58,062 nucleotides of DNA from assembly GCA_014730295.1 (NCBI GenBank), contig WJIN01000393.1, positions 1 through 58,062 of the forward strand, written 5' to 3'. This document shows positions 27,327-35,535 of this stretch, piece by piece (the stretch's first letter is position 1; every line of letters begins with the position of its first letter). Position numbers and translations under genes: made by a program. The notes below the pieces were generated by a model that did no database searches, was not told the origin of the DNA, and saw only the letters and a program-made list of their open reading frames with translations. This DNA is from Promethearchaeota archaeon. Its GTDB lineage: Archaea > Asgardarchaeota > Lokiarchaeia > Sigynarchaeales > SOKP01.

Positions 27327-28421
27327 ATGGACATATCGAAGATCCCAATTAAAAATAGAAAAGATGAACATATTTATCTCGTAAGCACTGAAGATGTAGA
27401 AAGTCATGAGACGACTTGGTTTGAACATATTAGATTTGTGCACAAACCAATACCAGAATTAAGTTTAGGTGATATAGATTTAACATGTGAGTTTTTAGGT
27501 AAACAGATTTCAGCTCCTGTGTTCATAGGAGCGATGACCGGTGGGACGGAACTTACCAAAAAGATAAATGTATCACTAGCCAAAGCTGCCCAAAAGTACC
27601 AGATTCCGATGATGGTCGGAAGTCAAAGAGTAATACTTCGGCATCCAGAAACTAAGGATACCTTTTCTGCGGTTAGAGAATCAGCACCAGATATTCCCAT
27701 AATTGGCAATTTAGGAATAGCACAAATAGCTACTTCCGAAAGTTTTGATTATGTAAATGAAATCGTCGAAAATATTAATGCAGACGCTTTAGCAATACAT
27801 CTCAATGTTATTCAGGAACTTATACAACCCGAGGGAGATAAAACTTTTTCTGGAGTGTTTGAAAAATTGCAACTTTTACAGGAGCAGATAGACATTCCTA
27901 TAGTAATTAAAGAGACGGGTTGCGGAATTTCAAAAGAAATAGCATCCCAATTAAACAAAATCGGAGTCAATATTATTGATATCTCAGGAATAGGTGGTAC
28001 CAGTTGGGTTGCTGTAGAGTATTATCGAGCTAAAAATGAGAATATGGAATTAAAACAAGAATTAGGGAAATTATTTTGGGATTGGGGAATTCCTACCGCC
28101 GCGAGCATTTTTGAGGTAAGCTCAGTAGCGAAGAATAATCGAGAGATGAGAATAATCGGGAGTGGAGGGATTAGGAGTGGGATTGATGTTGCAAAGGCAT
28201 TAAGGATCGGCGCCCATTTTGCAGCTTTAGCAAGGCCTTTCCTTATGGTCGCATTAGAGGGACAGGATGCGATTGAAAAATTTATAGAAAAAACCTTCCA
28301 GGAATTAGAAATCACGATGTTATTAACTGGGAGTAAAAATGTCGAAAAACTGAAGGAAGTCCCCATTATTATTAGTTCTGACTTAAAAGAGTGGCTAATT
28401 CAGAGAAATATTGACTTTTAG
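27327..28421 (+). CDS. fni: Isopentenyl-diphosphate delta-isomerase, type 2 (FMN)
   Basis: A 364-residue type 2 IDI, which interconverts IPP and DMAPP using reduced FMN. Landmarks are NRKDEH at 10-15, the GAMTGG phosphate/FMN loop at 68-73, HLNVIQELIQPEGD at 158-171 (substrate and Mg site), DISGIGGTSW at 218-227, and the GSGGIRSG FMN-phosphate loop at 278-285. The length is normal. It starts at ATG after AGGTG. It is convergent with the HMG-CoA synthase gene and opens the isoprenoid/carotenoid region. It supplies DMAPP for prenyl chain synthesis. The assignment is secure. Confidence 0.95.
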   Translation: MDISKIPIKNRKDEHIYLVSTEDVESHETTWFEHIRFVHKPIPELSLGDIDLTCEFLGKQISAPVFIGAMTGGTELTKKINVSLAKAAQKYQIPMMVGSQRVILRHPETKDTFSAVRESAPDIPIIGNLGIAQIATSESFDYVNEIVENINADALAIHLNVIQELIQPEGDKTFSGVFEKLQLLQEQIDIPIVIKETGCGISKEIASQLNKIGVNIIDISGIGGTSWVAVEYYRAKNENMELKQELGKLFWDWGIPTAASIFEVSSVAKNNREMRIIGSGGIRSGIDVAKALRIGAHFAALARPFLMVALEGQDAIEKFIEKTFQELEITMLLTGSKNVEKLKEVPIIISSDLKEWLIQRNIDF

Positions 28422-28506
28422 TAATAATGCGATTATTATCCTTTCCTATTATTAGAAAACAAGCTCTTTTTATTCATAGAAAAAAAGATAAAAAAAGGGA
28501 TATAAT

Positions 28507-30126
28507 TTATACAAGAGGATATGGTACTTGTTTATAAGTAGGAACCCAATTTATATATCCGCTCTGAGAACATGCTAAAGCATCATTTTTTCCAGCTCTG
28601 AGCAAAGTATATTCGATGAGTTGTCCTTTTTTCGTATTCGGAAACACCTTAACTATCGTCTCATCTATTAAATCATCTTCATCAATTGTTTCTACAGGAT
28701 CAGAGCTGACCACTGCATACATAGGAAGATTTTTTACATAGGTTTTATTTTTTCCATCGGGACAATAATCAAGACCATCTAATTTTGAAACTAAACAACC
28801 CCCTTCACATATATTCATTTTAATGAAAAAATTTTCGTTAGATGGGTGTGGCTCAATCTTTGCATAATAGGCTTTTTGAGTATCAATTTTATTTCTCAAA
28901 TCTTCATATTTTTTAATTGAAATCTGCTTTTTTTTACCAACATAATCAAATACTCTAGGTTTTTGGTCAACGATTGCTTTGAATTGAGGCATTACTTTCA
29001 GCATCCCAGAAATACACGTGGCCCCCGATCCATAGGAACCAAAATAAATTAAATCGTTCGGATTTACCACGCTTTCTAACATGTAAATTAATTGCCCCCA
29101 CACCGAAGCAGAGTACATATTTCCTATAGACATCGGTACATTGAGCGCAGGGAGAAATCTCCTACTAAGAGCATCTATAAGATTATTTTTAATCTCTTCT
29201 ATATTTTCAAGACTTTCTTCTTCTCGAATGTCCTCAATTACACTTTCAACCAAACTCGCTAAATATTCAGAAGATTCTTCTTGAACTTCCACCGGATTCG
29301 AATTCTTCATGGTCTTATTAATCAATATTTCCTTCATTATGGACCATCTTTTTGTTAAAAGGTTTTGGATATTTTTCATTGGTAATTTTGCGAACGGAGA
29401 ATGGAATACTAGATAATCCGGTAAGATATTTTCTGAATTTTGGAAAAACTCATCAAAGGCTCCTAATTGAAATCTAAGATATGAATCTATTGAATAATGT
29501 CCAAACACAACAGGATATTCTTCATAGGGCATTCTATAAAAATCAAATACATTAGCAGATAATTTTCCGAATTTTTTCCCAAAAGTAGCTATACGAGGAT
29601 TTTTACTAATAATTAAAGCTGCTGCGGCCGCTCCTTGGGTCGGTTCTCCAGGACTTTCTAACTTGTAACTACAAATATCAGCGCCTATAACCATAGCTTT
29701 ATTGATTATTCCATTTTCGATCAGTCCGATAGCGTTCAATACCGCGAGTGTCGCTCCAGCACATGCGTTATAGACATCTTGAGTGACGCAATTTACTGAA
29801 GATCCCAGTACTTCAGAAAGGATATTGGAAACAGATTTAACTGCATAAGTTATTGTTTCGGTTCCCAGAAAGATCGCATCAATCTCGCTGGGATCAATTT
29901 TTCCTTTCATCAATGCATGCTGACCAGCTTTAACTGCCATACTTACTATGTCTTCCCCGGGTCCCGGAATACGCATTTCTTTTGTCAATAATCCCTTCAA
30001 ATATTTATCAGGATCTACACCTCTAATTTCAGCTAAATTAGCTAAATCTACATAATATTTTGGGGTATAGAAACTCATTGAATCGATGCCAACATTGAAG
30101 AAAAAGTCATTTTCTGAGTCATTCAT
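28507..30126 (-). CDS. Hydroxymethylglutaryl-CoA synthase with C-terminal extension
   Basis: A 539-residue thiolase-fold protein that condenses acetyl-CoA with acetoacetyl-CoA to HMG-CoA. The catalytic triad is recognisable: Glu90 (FLGTETITYAV), Cys122 (YNACAGATLA) and His242 (FHSPFAKLP). So are the HMGCS blocks SIGNMYSASVWGQL at about 333-346 and FGSYGSGATC at 362-371. Usual archaeal enzymes have about 350 residues; this one has a coiled acidic insert at about 275-320 and a C-terminal part (about 400-539) that I do not recognise. It has CEGGC and DYCPDG cysteines but no clear DUF35 zinc ribbon. The gene sits eight bases after the carotene hydroxylase gene, in one operon. Confidence 0.88.
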   Translation of the reverse strand: MNDSENDFFFNVGIDSMSFYTPKYYVDLANLAEIRGVDPDKYLKGLLTKEMRIPGPGEDIVSMAVKAGQHALMKGKIDPSEIDAIFLGTETITYAVKSVSNILSEVLGSSVNCVTQDVYNACAGATLAVLNAIGLIENGIINKAMVIGADICSYKLESPGEPTQGAAAAALIISKNPRIATFGKKFGKLSANVFDFYRMPYEEYPVVFGHYSIDSYLRFQLGAFDEFFQNSENILPDYLVFHSPFAKLPMKNIQNLLTKRWSIMKEILINKTMKNSNPVEVQEESSEYLASLVESVIEDIREEESLENIEEIKNNLIDALSRRFLPALNVPMSIGNMYSASVWGQLIYMLESVVNPNDLIYFGSYGSGATCISGMLKVMPQFKAIVDQKPRVFDYVGKKKQISIKKYEDLRNKIDTQKAYYAKIEPHPSNENFFIKMNICEGGCLVSKLDGLDYCPDGKNKTYVKNLPMYAVVSSDPVETIDEDDLIDETIVKVFPNTKKGQLIEYTLLRAGKNDALACSQSGYINWVPTYKQVPYPLV

Positions 30127-30134
30127 AATGATTT

Positions 30135-30668
30135 TCAGATCTTAGGATTTTTTTGTAATTTATTTCTTTTATTCTTTAGTTCATTTGCCATTCTAATATA
30201 TTTTTTACTTGAGTATAGAAACCCATATGCATAACCGTCCGAGCCCTTCCTGTTAGTGGTCTGATGGTGAAAAGAATGAGCAATGAATATTCGTTTCATA
30301 TATTCACTCTTGGGTCGATAATTATTCTTTAGTCTTTTATGGAAGAGTATATCGTGGAAGATAAAATATCCCATCCCATAAATAGCGACGCCTATGCCCA
30401 CCCAGAAGAGTATATCATATAAAATCAATCCAAAAAGAATGAAGAAGAATGATATTAGACTGAAAAACAGCGCAAAAATATCGTTTTTTTGAAACCTTCC
30501 TTTAGTATATCGATGGTGATCTTCATGGAGGTACCAGCCTATATGATGCATAACGTACCTGTGCAAAAACCATGCAAATCCTTCCATAAATACTGCAAAA
30601 AAAAGGATTATTGCTACGGACGCAAATATTACATAGGGAAATGGCAAATAATCTATTGGATTGAGCAT
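30135..30668 (-). CDS. crtZ: Beta-carotene hydroxylase (CrtZ type di-iron)
   Basis: A 177-residue membrane hydroxylase with about four helices and the four histidine clusters of the CrtZ/fatty-acid hydroxylase superfamily: HRYVMH, HEDHH, HDILFH and HSFHH. These ligate a di-iron centre. Spacing and length match bacterial CrtZ, which adds 3-hydroxyls to beta-carotene rings to give zeaxanthin. It is the first gene of a two-gene unit with HMG-CoA synthase and lies beside crtY-, crtB- and crtI-like genes, which supports the carotenoid role over fatty-acid hydroxylation. A C4-sterol-like role is much less likely. Confidence 0.9.
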   Translation of the reverse strand: MLNPIDYLPFPYVIFASVAIILFFAVFMEGFAWFLHRYVMHHIGWYLHEDHHRYTKGRFQKNDIFALFFSLISFFFILFGLILYDILFWVGIGVAIYGMGYFIFHDILFHKRLKNNYRPKSEYMKRIFIAHSFHHQTTNRKGSDGYAYGFLYSSKKYIRMANELKNKRNKLQKNPKI

Positions 30669-30895
30669 ATTATTTAGAGAATAGAACTGAGATAAAAATA
30701 AAATTTGTCTTTATAAAATATTTGCATTGAGTTTTTCAAATTAAAACAAAAACCCATACATATTAAAGATTCGAATTCGATATGAGAAAGGAAATAAAAT
30801 TTCCTAAAATTAATTCTATAGAGGAATTCTCAGCATTATTAGCTAATCCACGAGGAAGATAATTAATTGAATTTTTCTTAAATATAAAAAGAATA

Positions 30896-30902
30896 TTTAT
30901 AT
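30896..30902 (+). promoter_or_regulatory. TATA box giving a leaderless lycopene cyclase transcript
   Basis: TTTATAT centred 27 bases before the ATG at 30926, with no SD in between. In archaea transcription starts about 25 bases after the box, so the mRNA would begin at or next to the start codon. Confidence 0.5.
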
Positions 30903-30925
30903 CTGCATTATCGTTTTTGATAGCA

Positions 30926-31663
30926 ATGTGGTATTATTATCTTATATTAAATGCATTTATTATCAGTTTTCCTTTATTAGCTTCATTTGAAAAAAGAATT
31001 CGATATTATAAAAAATGGAAAGCCTTGGGAATGTCCCTTTTAGTGGTCAGTACCACTTACATTGTGTGGGATATTATCGTAACCCATATTGGACACTGGA
31101 GCTTCAATCCTAAATATGTTCTTGATTCTGATCTTCTATTCATACCACTTGAGGAAGTTTTATTCTTCATAACGGTTCCATATTCATGTATTTTTGTATA
31201 TGAATCAATTCTGGTTTTTCTGGGGGATAAAGAGGTTTTTTTTAATAGATATCTTTATAGTGCGATAGGTATAGTTTTTATACTCGTCTCATTTATCTTT
31301 TTTAACCAAGGTTATACTTTTATTGTGTTAAATTCCGTGGCAGCATTTTTTATCATTTCAGCGTGGTTCTATCCCCATATACTTAAAGCTAGAGCTTATT
31401 GGATCTATATCCTCATTACATTCGGTTTATTTTTCATATTCAATTACATTCTCACTTCGGTGCCTATTGTATTGTATGGCTCTAATTTTATCTGGGATAT
31501 AAGAGTTTTAACCATCCCTCTTGAGGATTTTTTCTATAATTTTTCTATGCTTTCGTTTTATTTGATGGTATATTTGTATTTTAAGAAGCTCTGGGGAATT
31601 GGTGCAGATAGCAAATACGTTTCTATGGAAATTGGAACTAAAATTTATCAAATTGAAAAATAA
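30926..31663 (+). CDS. Lycopene beta-cyclase, fused CrtYc-CrtYd archaeal type
   Basis: About 245 residues with six to seven membrane helices. Two repeat halves carry the diagnostic motifs: IPLEEVLFFITVPY around residues 73-86, and IPLEDFFYNFS around 197-207, each preceded by a W-D-x-x block (IVWDIIVTHIGHW, FIWDIRVLTI). This is the fused form of the heterodimeric CrtYc/CrtYd lycopene cyclases found in archaea. It forms the beta rings of beta-carotene. ATG 30926 is chosen over an in-frame TTG at 30917 because a TATA box fits a leaderless start there. It is not a Brp/Blh carotene oxygenase. It lies upstream of phytoene synthase. Confidence 0.9.
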   Translation: MWYYYLILNAFIISFPLLASFEKRIRYYKKWKALGMSLLVVSTTYIVWDIIVTHIGHWSFNPKYVLDSDLLFIPLEEVLFFITVPYSCIFVYESILVFLGDKEVFFNRYLYSAIGIVFILVSFIFFNQGYTFIVLNSVAAFFIISAWFYPHILKARAYWIYILITFGLFFIFNYILTSVPIVLYGSNFIWDIRVLTIPLEDFFYNFSMLSFYLMVYLYFKKLWGIGADSKYVSMEIGTKIYQIEK

Positions 31664-31800
31664 ATGATAAATAATAGAGTGAGCTCGCAAAATGACGCTT
31701 TATGGTGTAAATTACAACTTATTTTTTCTATATTTTTCGGATAGAATTTATAATATAAAATAAAAAACTAAAAAAATTACTAAATCAACTTTAAACTAAG

Positions 31801-32646
31801 ATGGCGAACTCGAATTTGCAAACTCAAAATGAGGAAGTGTTTAAAGAAATATTCAAACGTGGATCTAAAACATATTTCAATAGCAGCATTTTCTTTCCTA
31901 AATCCGTGAGAAGAGATGTGTTTATTTTATATGGATTTGTTCGGGTTGCTGATGATTTTGTGGATACTATTCCCCAGAGAAAAGAAGAATTCTACAATTT
32001 TTGTAATATATACAGAAAGGCGCTTTCGGGAGAAAAATCGAATAATATTGTGATTGATTCATTTGTAGATTTACTCCATAGAAAAAATTTTAATCTTGAA
32101 TGGGTAGATGATTTTCTCCATGCGATGGAAATGGATCTTACAAAAAAGACTTATACTACCCTAGAAGAGACTCTTGAATACATTCATGGGTCTGCGGAAG
32201 TCATTGGATTATTTATGGCTAAAATTCTTGACTTACCAGAGGAATCGTATTTTGCGGCCGAGAGATTAGGTAGAGCAATGCAATATATTAATTTTATTCG
32301 TGATGTTCCCGAAGATACCAGTTTTGGAAGGCGTTATCTTCCCATCAAGGGTTATGAATTAGAATCTCTAAAGAAAGAAGAGATATTGAATAAAAAAGAG
32401 GAATTCGTACAATTTATGAATGCCCAGATTAATCGATACTTTAAATGGGAGGCAGAAGCAGAACGCGGTTTTAAATATATCCCAAGAAGATATCTAATCC
32501 CCATTAAAACGGCATCAGACATGTATACATGGACAGCTTTAACAATTAAAAAAGATCCATTTATTATATATGAGCGAAAAGTAAAGCCATCAAAATTTAG
32601 AATTTTAATGAATATTGTAAAAAATTTACTTTGGATTAAGAGGTAA
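31801..32646 (+). CDS. crtB: Phytoene synthase
   Basis: A 281-residue squalene/phytoene synthase family enzyme. The two aspartate-rich motifs that bind Mg-diphosphate are Asp51-Asp52-x-x-Asp55 in VADDFVDT and Asp168-x3-Asp172 in FIRDVPEDT. YIHGSAEVIGL is the usual helix before the second motif. It joins two geranylgeranyl diphosphates head to head to phytoene. Phytoene rather than squalene is favoured because the desaturase gene follows after only five bases. A TATA-like TTTATAATA lies about 50 bases upstream. No prenyl-diphosphate synthase is found in the window. Confidence 0.93.
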   Translation: MANSNLQTQNEEVFKEIFKRGSKTYFNSSIFFPKSVRRDVFILYGFVRVADDFVDTIPQRKEEFYNFCNIYRKALSGEKSNNIVIDSFVDLLHRKNFNLEWVDDFLHAMEMDLTKKTYTTLEETLEYIHGSAEVIGLFMAKILDLPEESYFAAERLGRAMQYINFIRDVPEDTSFGRRYLPIKGYELESLKKEEILNKKEEFVQFMNAQINRYFKWEAEAERGFKYIPRRYLIPIKTASDMYTWTALTIKKDPFIIYERKVKPSKFRILMNIVKNLLWIKR

Positions 32647-32651
32647 AAATC

Positions 32652-34148
32652 ATGACTTCAATAGAAGGAAGAAATGTAGCGGTTATAGGTGCGGGATTCG
32701 CGGGACTGTCATCCGCGGCATTATTAGCCAAAGAAGGATTTAATGTGACTATTTACGAAAAGAACGATCGTCCTGGAGGGCGCGCAATGGTAAGTGAGGA
32801 AAAGGGATATACATTTGACAGAGGTCCCTCATGGTATATGATGATAGAAGCATTTGAAAGGTTATTTAACCAATTTGGAAAAAAGCCTGAAGATTATTAT
32901 AAGACTATACGGTTAGATCCTTCCTATCGGGTTTTTTTCGGGGATGAAGAGTATGTAGATGTAATGGATGATGTAGAAAAAAATTATGAATTGTTTGATA
33001 CCTTTGAAGAAAATGGAGGAAAGAAGCTAAAAAAATTCCTTAAAAATTCAAAAAAAATGTATGATATCGCATTTCAAAAGTTTCTCTATAAAGATTACTG
33101 GACATTTTGGGATTTGGTAGACAGAGATCTCATTATCGACGGACTAAAACTGAAAATCTTTACAAAATTAAATAAATATGCGAAAAAATATTTCGAAAGT
33201 GAGAAAGCACGCAAAATCGTTCAATATCACGTTGCGTTTGTGGGAGCTTCCCCCCCAACTAGTCCCGCTGTGTACTCGATGCTTGCCCATGTTGATATGG
33301 ATCTAGGAATTTGGTATCCCATGGGTGGATTTGGAGCTATTGTTGATGCAATTATGCAATTAGGAATAGAACAAGGAGTAGAAATACAATACAGTACGGA
33401 AATAACTGACATATTTATGGAAGATGGAATTGCGAAAAAGCTTATCACAAATAAAGGGGAAGTTGATGCAGATATTATATTAAATACAGGAGATTATCAC
33501 CATGGAGAGATGGAATTATTAGAAAAGGATTATAGGACGTATGAGGAAAAATACTGGAAAAAGAAGATGATTGCGCCGTCTGCGTACTTAGTATATCTTG
33601 GACTGAATAAAAAGCTAAACAATTTCTTACACCATAATTTCTACTTTAATCGAGATTGGGATAAATATTTCGACCAATTGTTTGATCATCCAGAATGGCC
33701 AGAGGATCCCTCTATTTATATTACAGTCCCCTCTCAATCAGATCCCTCACTCATTCCATCTGGAGGGGAACTTATGACGATTCTGGTATTAGTCTCACCC
33801 GACCTTGAAGGTGATGAGGAATTTCGAGATCAATATTTTGATCATATTATTGAAAAAGTAGAAACAATTACTGGAGAATCTTTTAGAGATTCTATAGTTT
33901 CAAAGGAAATAGTCGCACATAATTATTTCAAAAATTCTTTCAACGCATATAAAGGAACGGCTCTCAGTTTAGCTCATACTCTGAGACAAACTGCTATATT
34001 TCGCCCACATCATAAGAGTAAAAAAGTACAAAACCTTTACTATGCGGGAATGTATACGCATCCAGGCGTTGGTGTTCCTGTATCGATCATCTCTGCCCAA
34101 CTCGCTTATGAGAAAATAGTGGAAGATGTAAAAAAAGAGATAGTGTAA
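32652..34148 (+). CDS. crtI: Phytoene desaturase
   Basis: A 498-residue CrtI-type amine-oxidase-fold flavoprotein. The FAD dinucleotide site is at residues 9-22 (VAVIGAGFAGLSSA), followed by YEKNDRPGGRA and GYTFDRGPSWYMM. The C-terminus has NLYYAGMYTHPGVGVPVSI, the CrtI signature. It introduces double bases' worth of unsaturation into phytoene, giving lycopene or a shorter-conjugated intermediate; the number of steps cannot be read. It follows crtB with five bases between and is convergent with HMG-CoA reductase. Membrane-associated through its hydrophobic substrate helices. Length is normal. Confidence 0.94.
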   Translation: MTSIEGRNVAVIGAGFAGLSSAALLAKEGFNVTIYEKNDRPGGRAMVSEEKGYTFDRGPSWYMMIEAFERLFNQFGKKPEDYYKTIRLDPSYRVFFGDEEYVDVMDDVEKNYELFDTFEENGGKKLKKFLKNSKKMYDIAFQKFLYKDYWTFWDLVDRDLIIDGLKLKIFTKLNKYAKKYFESEKARKIVQYHVAFVGASPPTSPAVYSMLAHVDMDLGIWYPMGGFGAIVDAIMQLGIEQGVEIQYSTEITDIFMEDGIAKKLITNKGEVDADIILNTGDYHHGEMELLEKDYRTYEEKYWKKKMIAPSAYLVYLGLNKKLNNFLHHNFYFNRDWDKYFDQLFDHPEWPEDPSIYITVPSQSDPSLIPSGGELMTILVLVSPDLEGDEEFRDQYFDHIIEKVETITGESFRDSIVSKEIVAHNYFKNSFNAYKGTALSLAHTLRQTAIFRPHHKSKKVQNLYYAGMYTHPGVGVPVSIISAQLAYEKIVEDVKKEIV

Positions 34149-34155
34149 AATAAAT

Positions 34156-35331
34156 TTAAATAGATTTTCTTTTCTTTTCCTTTCTCTTATGCAATTTCAT
34201 ATGTCCTGCTTGAATTCCTTCTGAAGCCAGAGCGCGTAGCGCCGCCACATTCTGGCAAAGTCCAAGAGCTACTGCGACTTGTGCTAATTCTTCTGCAGTA
34301 TCGATATCGAGTATTTTTAACGAAATTCTCGCAAGAGGGTGCGTTTTTGTTAATCCACCAATGATTCCCAAGGCAAGCGGAATTTGTAACTCCCCTATCA
34401 AATTTCCATGCTCATCCCTATCAAATTTGCTTAAGGGGGAATATCCTCCTATAGCAGCATAAGCATGTGCTCCTGCTTCTATCGCCCGAGTATCATTTCC
34501 CGTCGCCAATGTGAGAGCGATAATTCCATTCATGATGCCCTTATTATGCGTCGTTGCTCGATATGGATCTGCCTTTGCAAATGCATAAGCGTATAATATG
34601 CCTTCAACTATGTCGGATCCTCCGAGCATTTCTTTATCGAAAACAGCCCTGCATTTTGCGATCCTATGGGTTGCTAAATTCGAGATTATTCTAAGAAAGA
34701 CCTGCCCGTTGCTCAATTCCTCAAGATACGGTGCCACGGCTTCTGCCATGGTATTCACGGCATTAGCTCCCATCGCATCCAACACATTTACCAGTAGATG
34801 AATAATTATCATAGGTCCTTTTATAGTTTCAATAGTCCTAATCTCTAAATCCACAACTCCTCCTCCTAACTTTATGAGAATAGGATCTTGATCATTTGCA
34901 AGTTTTATAATTTTTTCCTTGTTTGCTTTGATATTTTCTACAGCGTCATTTATATTCTCAATATCGACAATCTGGATTTGTCCAATCATAACTTGATCTA
35001 TGCTTTCAGAATGAAATCCCCCCGTCTTTCTAGCCATTCTGGCCACATTAGAGGCTGCAGCCACCACTGAAGGTTCCTCAATCACCATCGGGATGAGATA
35101 ATCTTTATTGTTGATTTTAAAATTGCATGCTATAGAATAGGGTAATTGATAGCTTCCTACCACATTTTCAATCAGTAAATCCATTTCTTCTGGTTTAAAA
35201 TAGCCAAAATTCTTAAGCACACTCAATTCTTCTTGATTAAGTCCCACCTTTTTTTGGATAAGGTCTAAGCGCTCTTTTACCGAGAGTTTATAAAACCCAG
35301 AAATTTCTGAAGAATACATTTTCTTACTCAT
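34156..35331 (-). CDS. mvaA: HMG-CoA reductase, class II
   Basis: A 391-residue class II HMG-CoA reductase, making mevalonate from HMG-CoA. The N-terminal NVVGSYQLPYSIACNF and EEPSVVAAASNVARM (catalytic Glu86) are diagnostic. So are GANAVNTMAEAVAPY, the Lys in RATTHNKGIMNG, and the C-terminal catalytic His at about 377 in IQAGHMKLH. Class II enzymes are bacterial-type, soluble and often NADH-linked; some archaea have them in place of class I. There is no membrane anchor. The gene converges on crtI with seven bases between. The basic tail (KRKEKKRK) is unusual but without known meaning. Confidence 0.94.
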   Translation of the reverse strand: MSKKMYSSEISGFYKLSVKERLDLIQKKVGLNQEELSVLKNFGYFKPEEMDLLIENVVGSYQLPYSIACNFKINNKDYLIPMVIEEPSVVAAASNVARMARKTGGFHSESIDQVMIGQIQIVDIENINDAVENIKANKEKIIKLANDQDPILIKLGGGVVDLEIRTIETIKGPMIIIHLLVNVLDAMGANAVNTMAEAVAPYLEELSNGQVFLRIISNLATHRIAKCRAVFDKEMLGGSDIVEGILYAYAFAKADPYRATTHNKGIMNGIIALTLATGNDTRAIEAGAHAYAAIGGYSPLSKFDRDEHGNLIGELQIPLALGIIGGLTKTHPLARISLKILDIDTAEELAQVAVALGLCQNVAALRALASEGIQAGHMKLHKRKEKKRKSI

Positions 35332-35502
35332 ATTTTCTATTATTTTCTTGTTTTTTTAAGAAATTAGATTATATAATATAAAAACTCAATTATTCGAAAA
35401 TTATCTATTATGCCATAAATAGTTTTTACTTTTCTTTGAGTTAGAGTTTCGAGAAACCATTGATATTTTCTCAAGAATTCAATTTTGCCTCAAAGAAAAA
35501 AC

Positions 35503-35511
35503 TTTATTTAA
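35503..35511 (+). promoter_or_regulatory. TATA-like box before mevalonate decarboxylase gene
   Basis: TTTATTTAA centred about 29 bases before ATG 35536 with no SD between, consistent with a leaderless or very short-leader transcript. Confidence 0.4.
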
Positions 35512-35535
35512 TTATGGGGGTTTATTTATTAATTA

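Noticed and set aside
30782..30862. 26-codon reading frame (begins MRKEIKFPKIN) upstream of lycopene cyclase
   Set aside because: Codon use looks natural, but it is too short, has no SD and resembles no family. It may be a gene remnant or chance.
30926..31663. Brp/Blh beta-carotene oxygenase (retinal synthesis)
   Set aside because: The two PLEE/PLED motifs and repeat halves are those of CrtYc/CrtYd cyclases; no Blh histidine pattern is seen.
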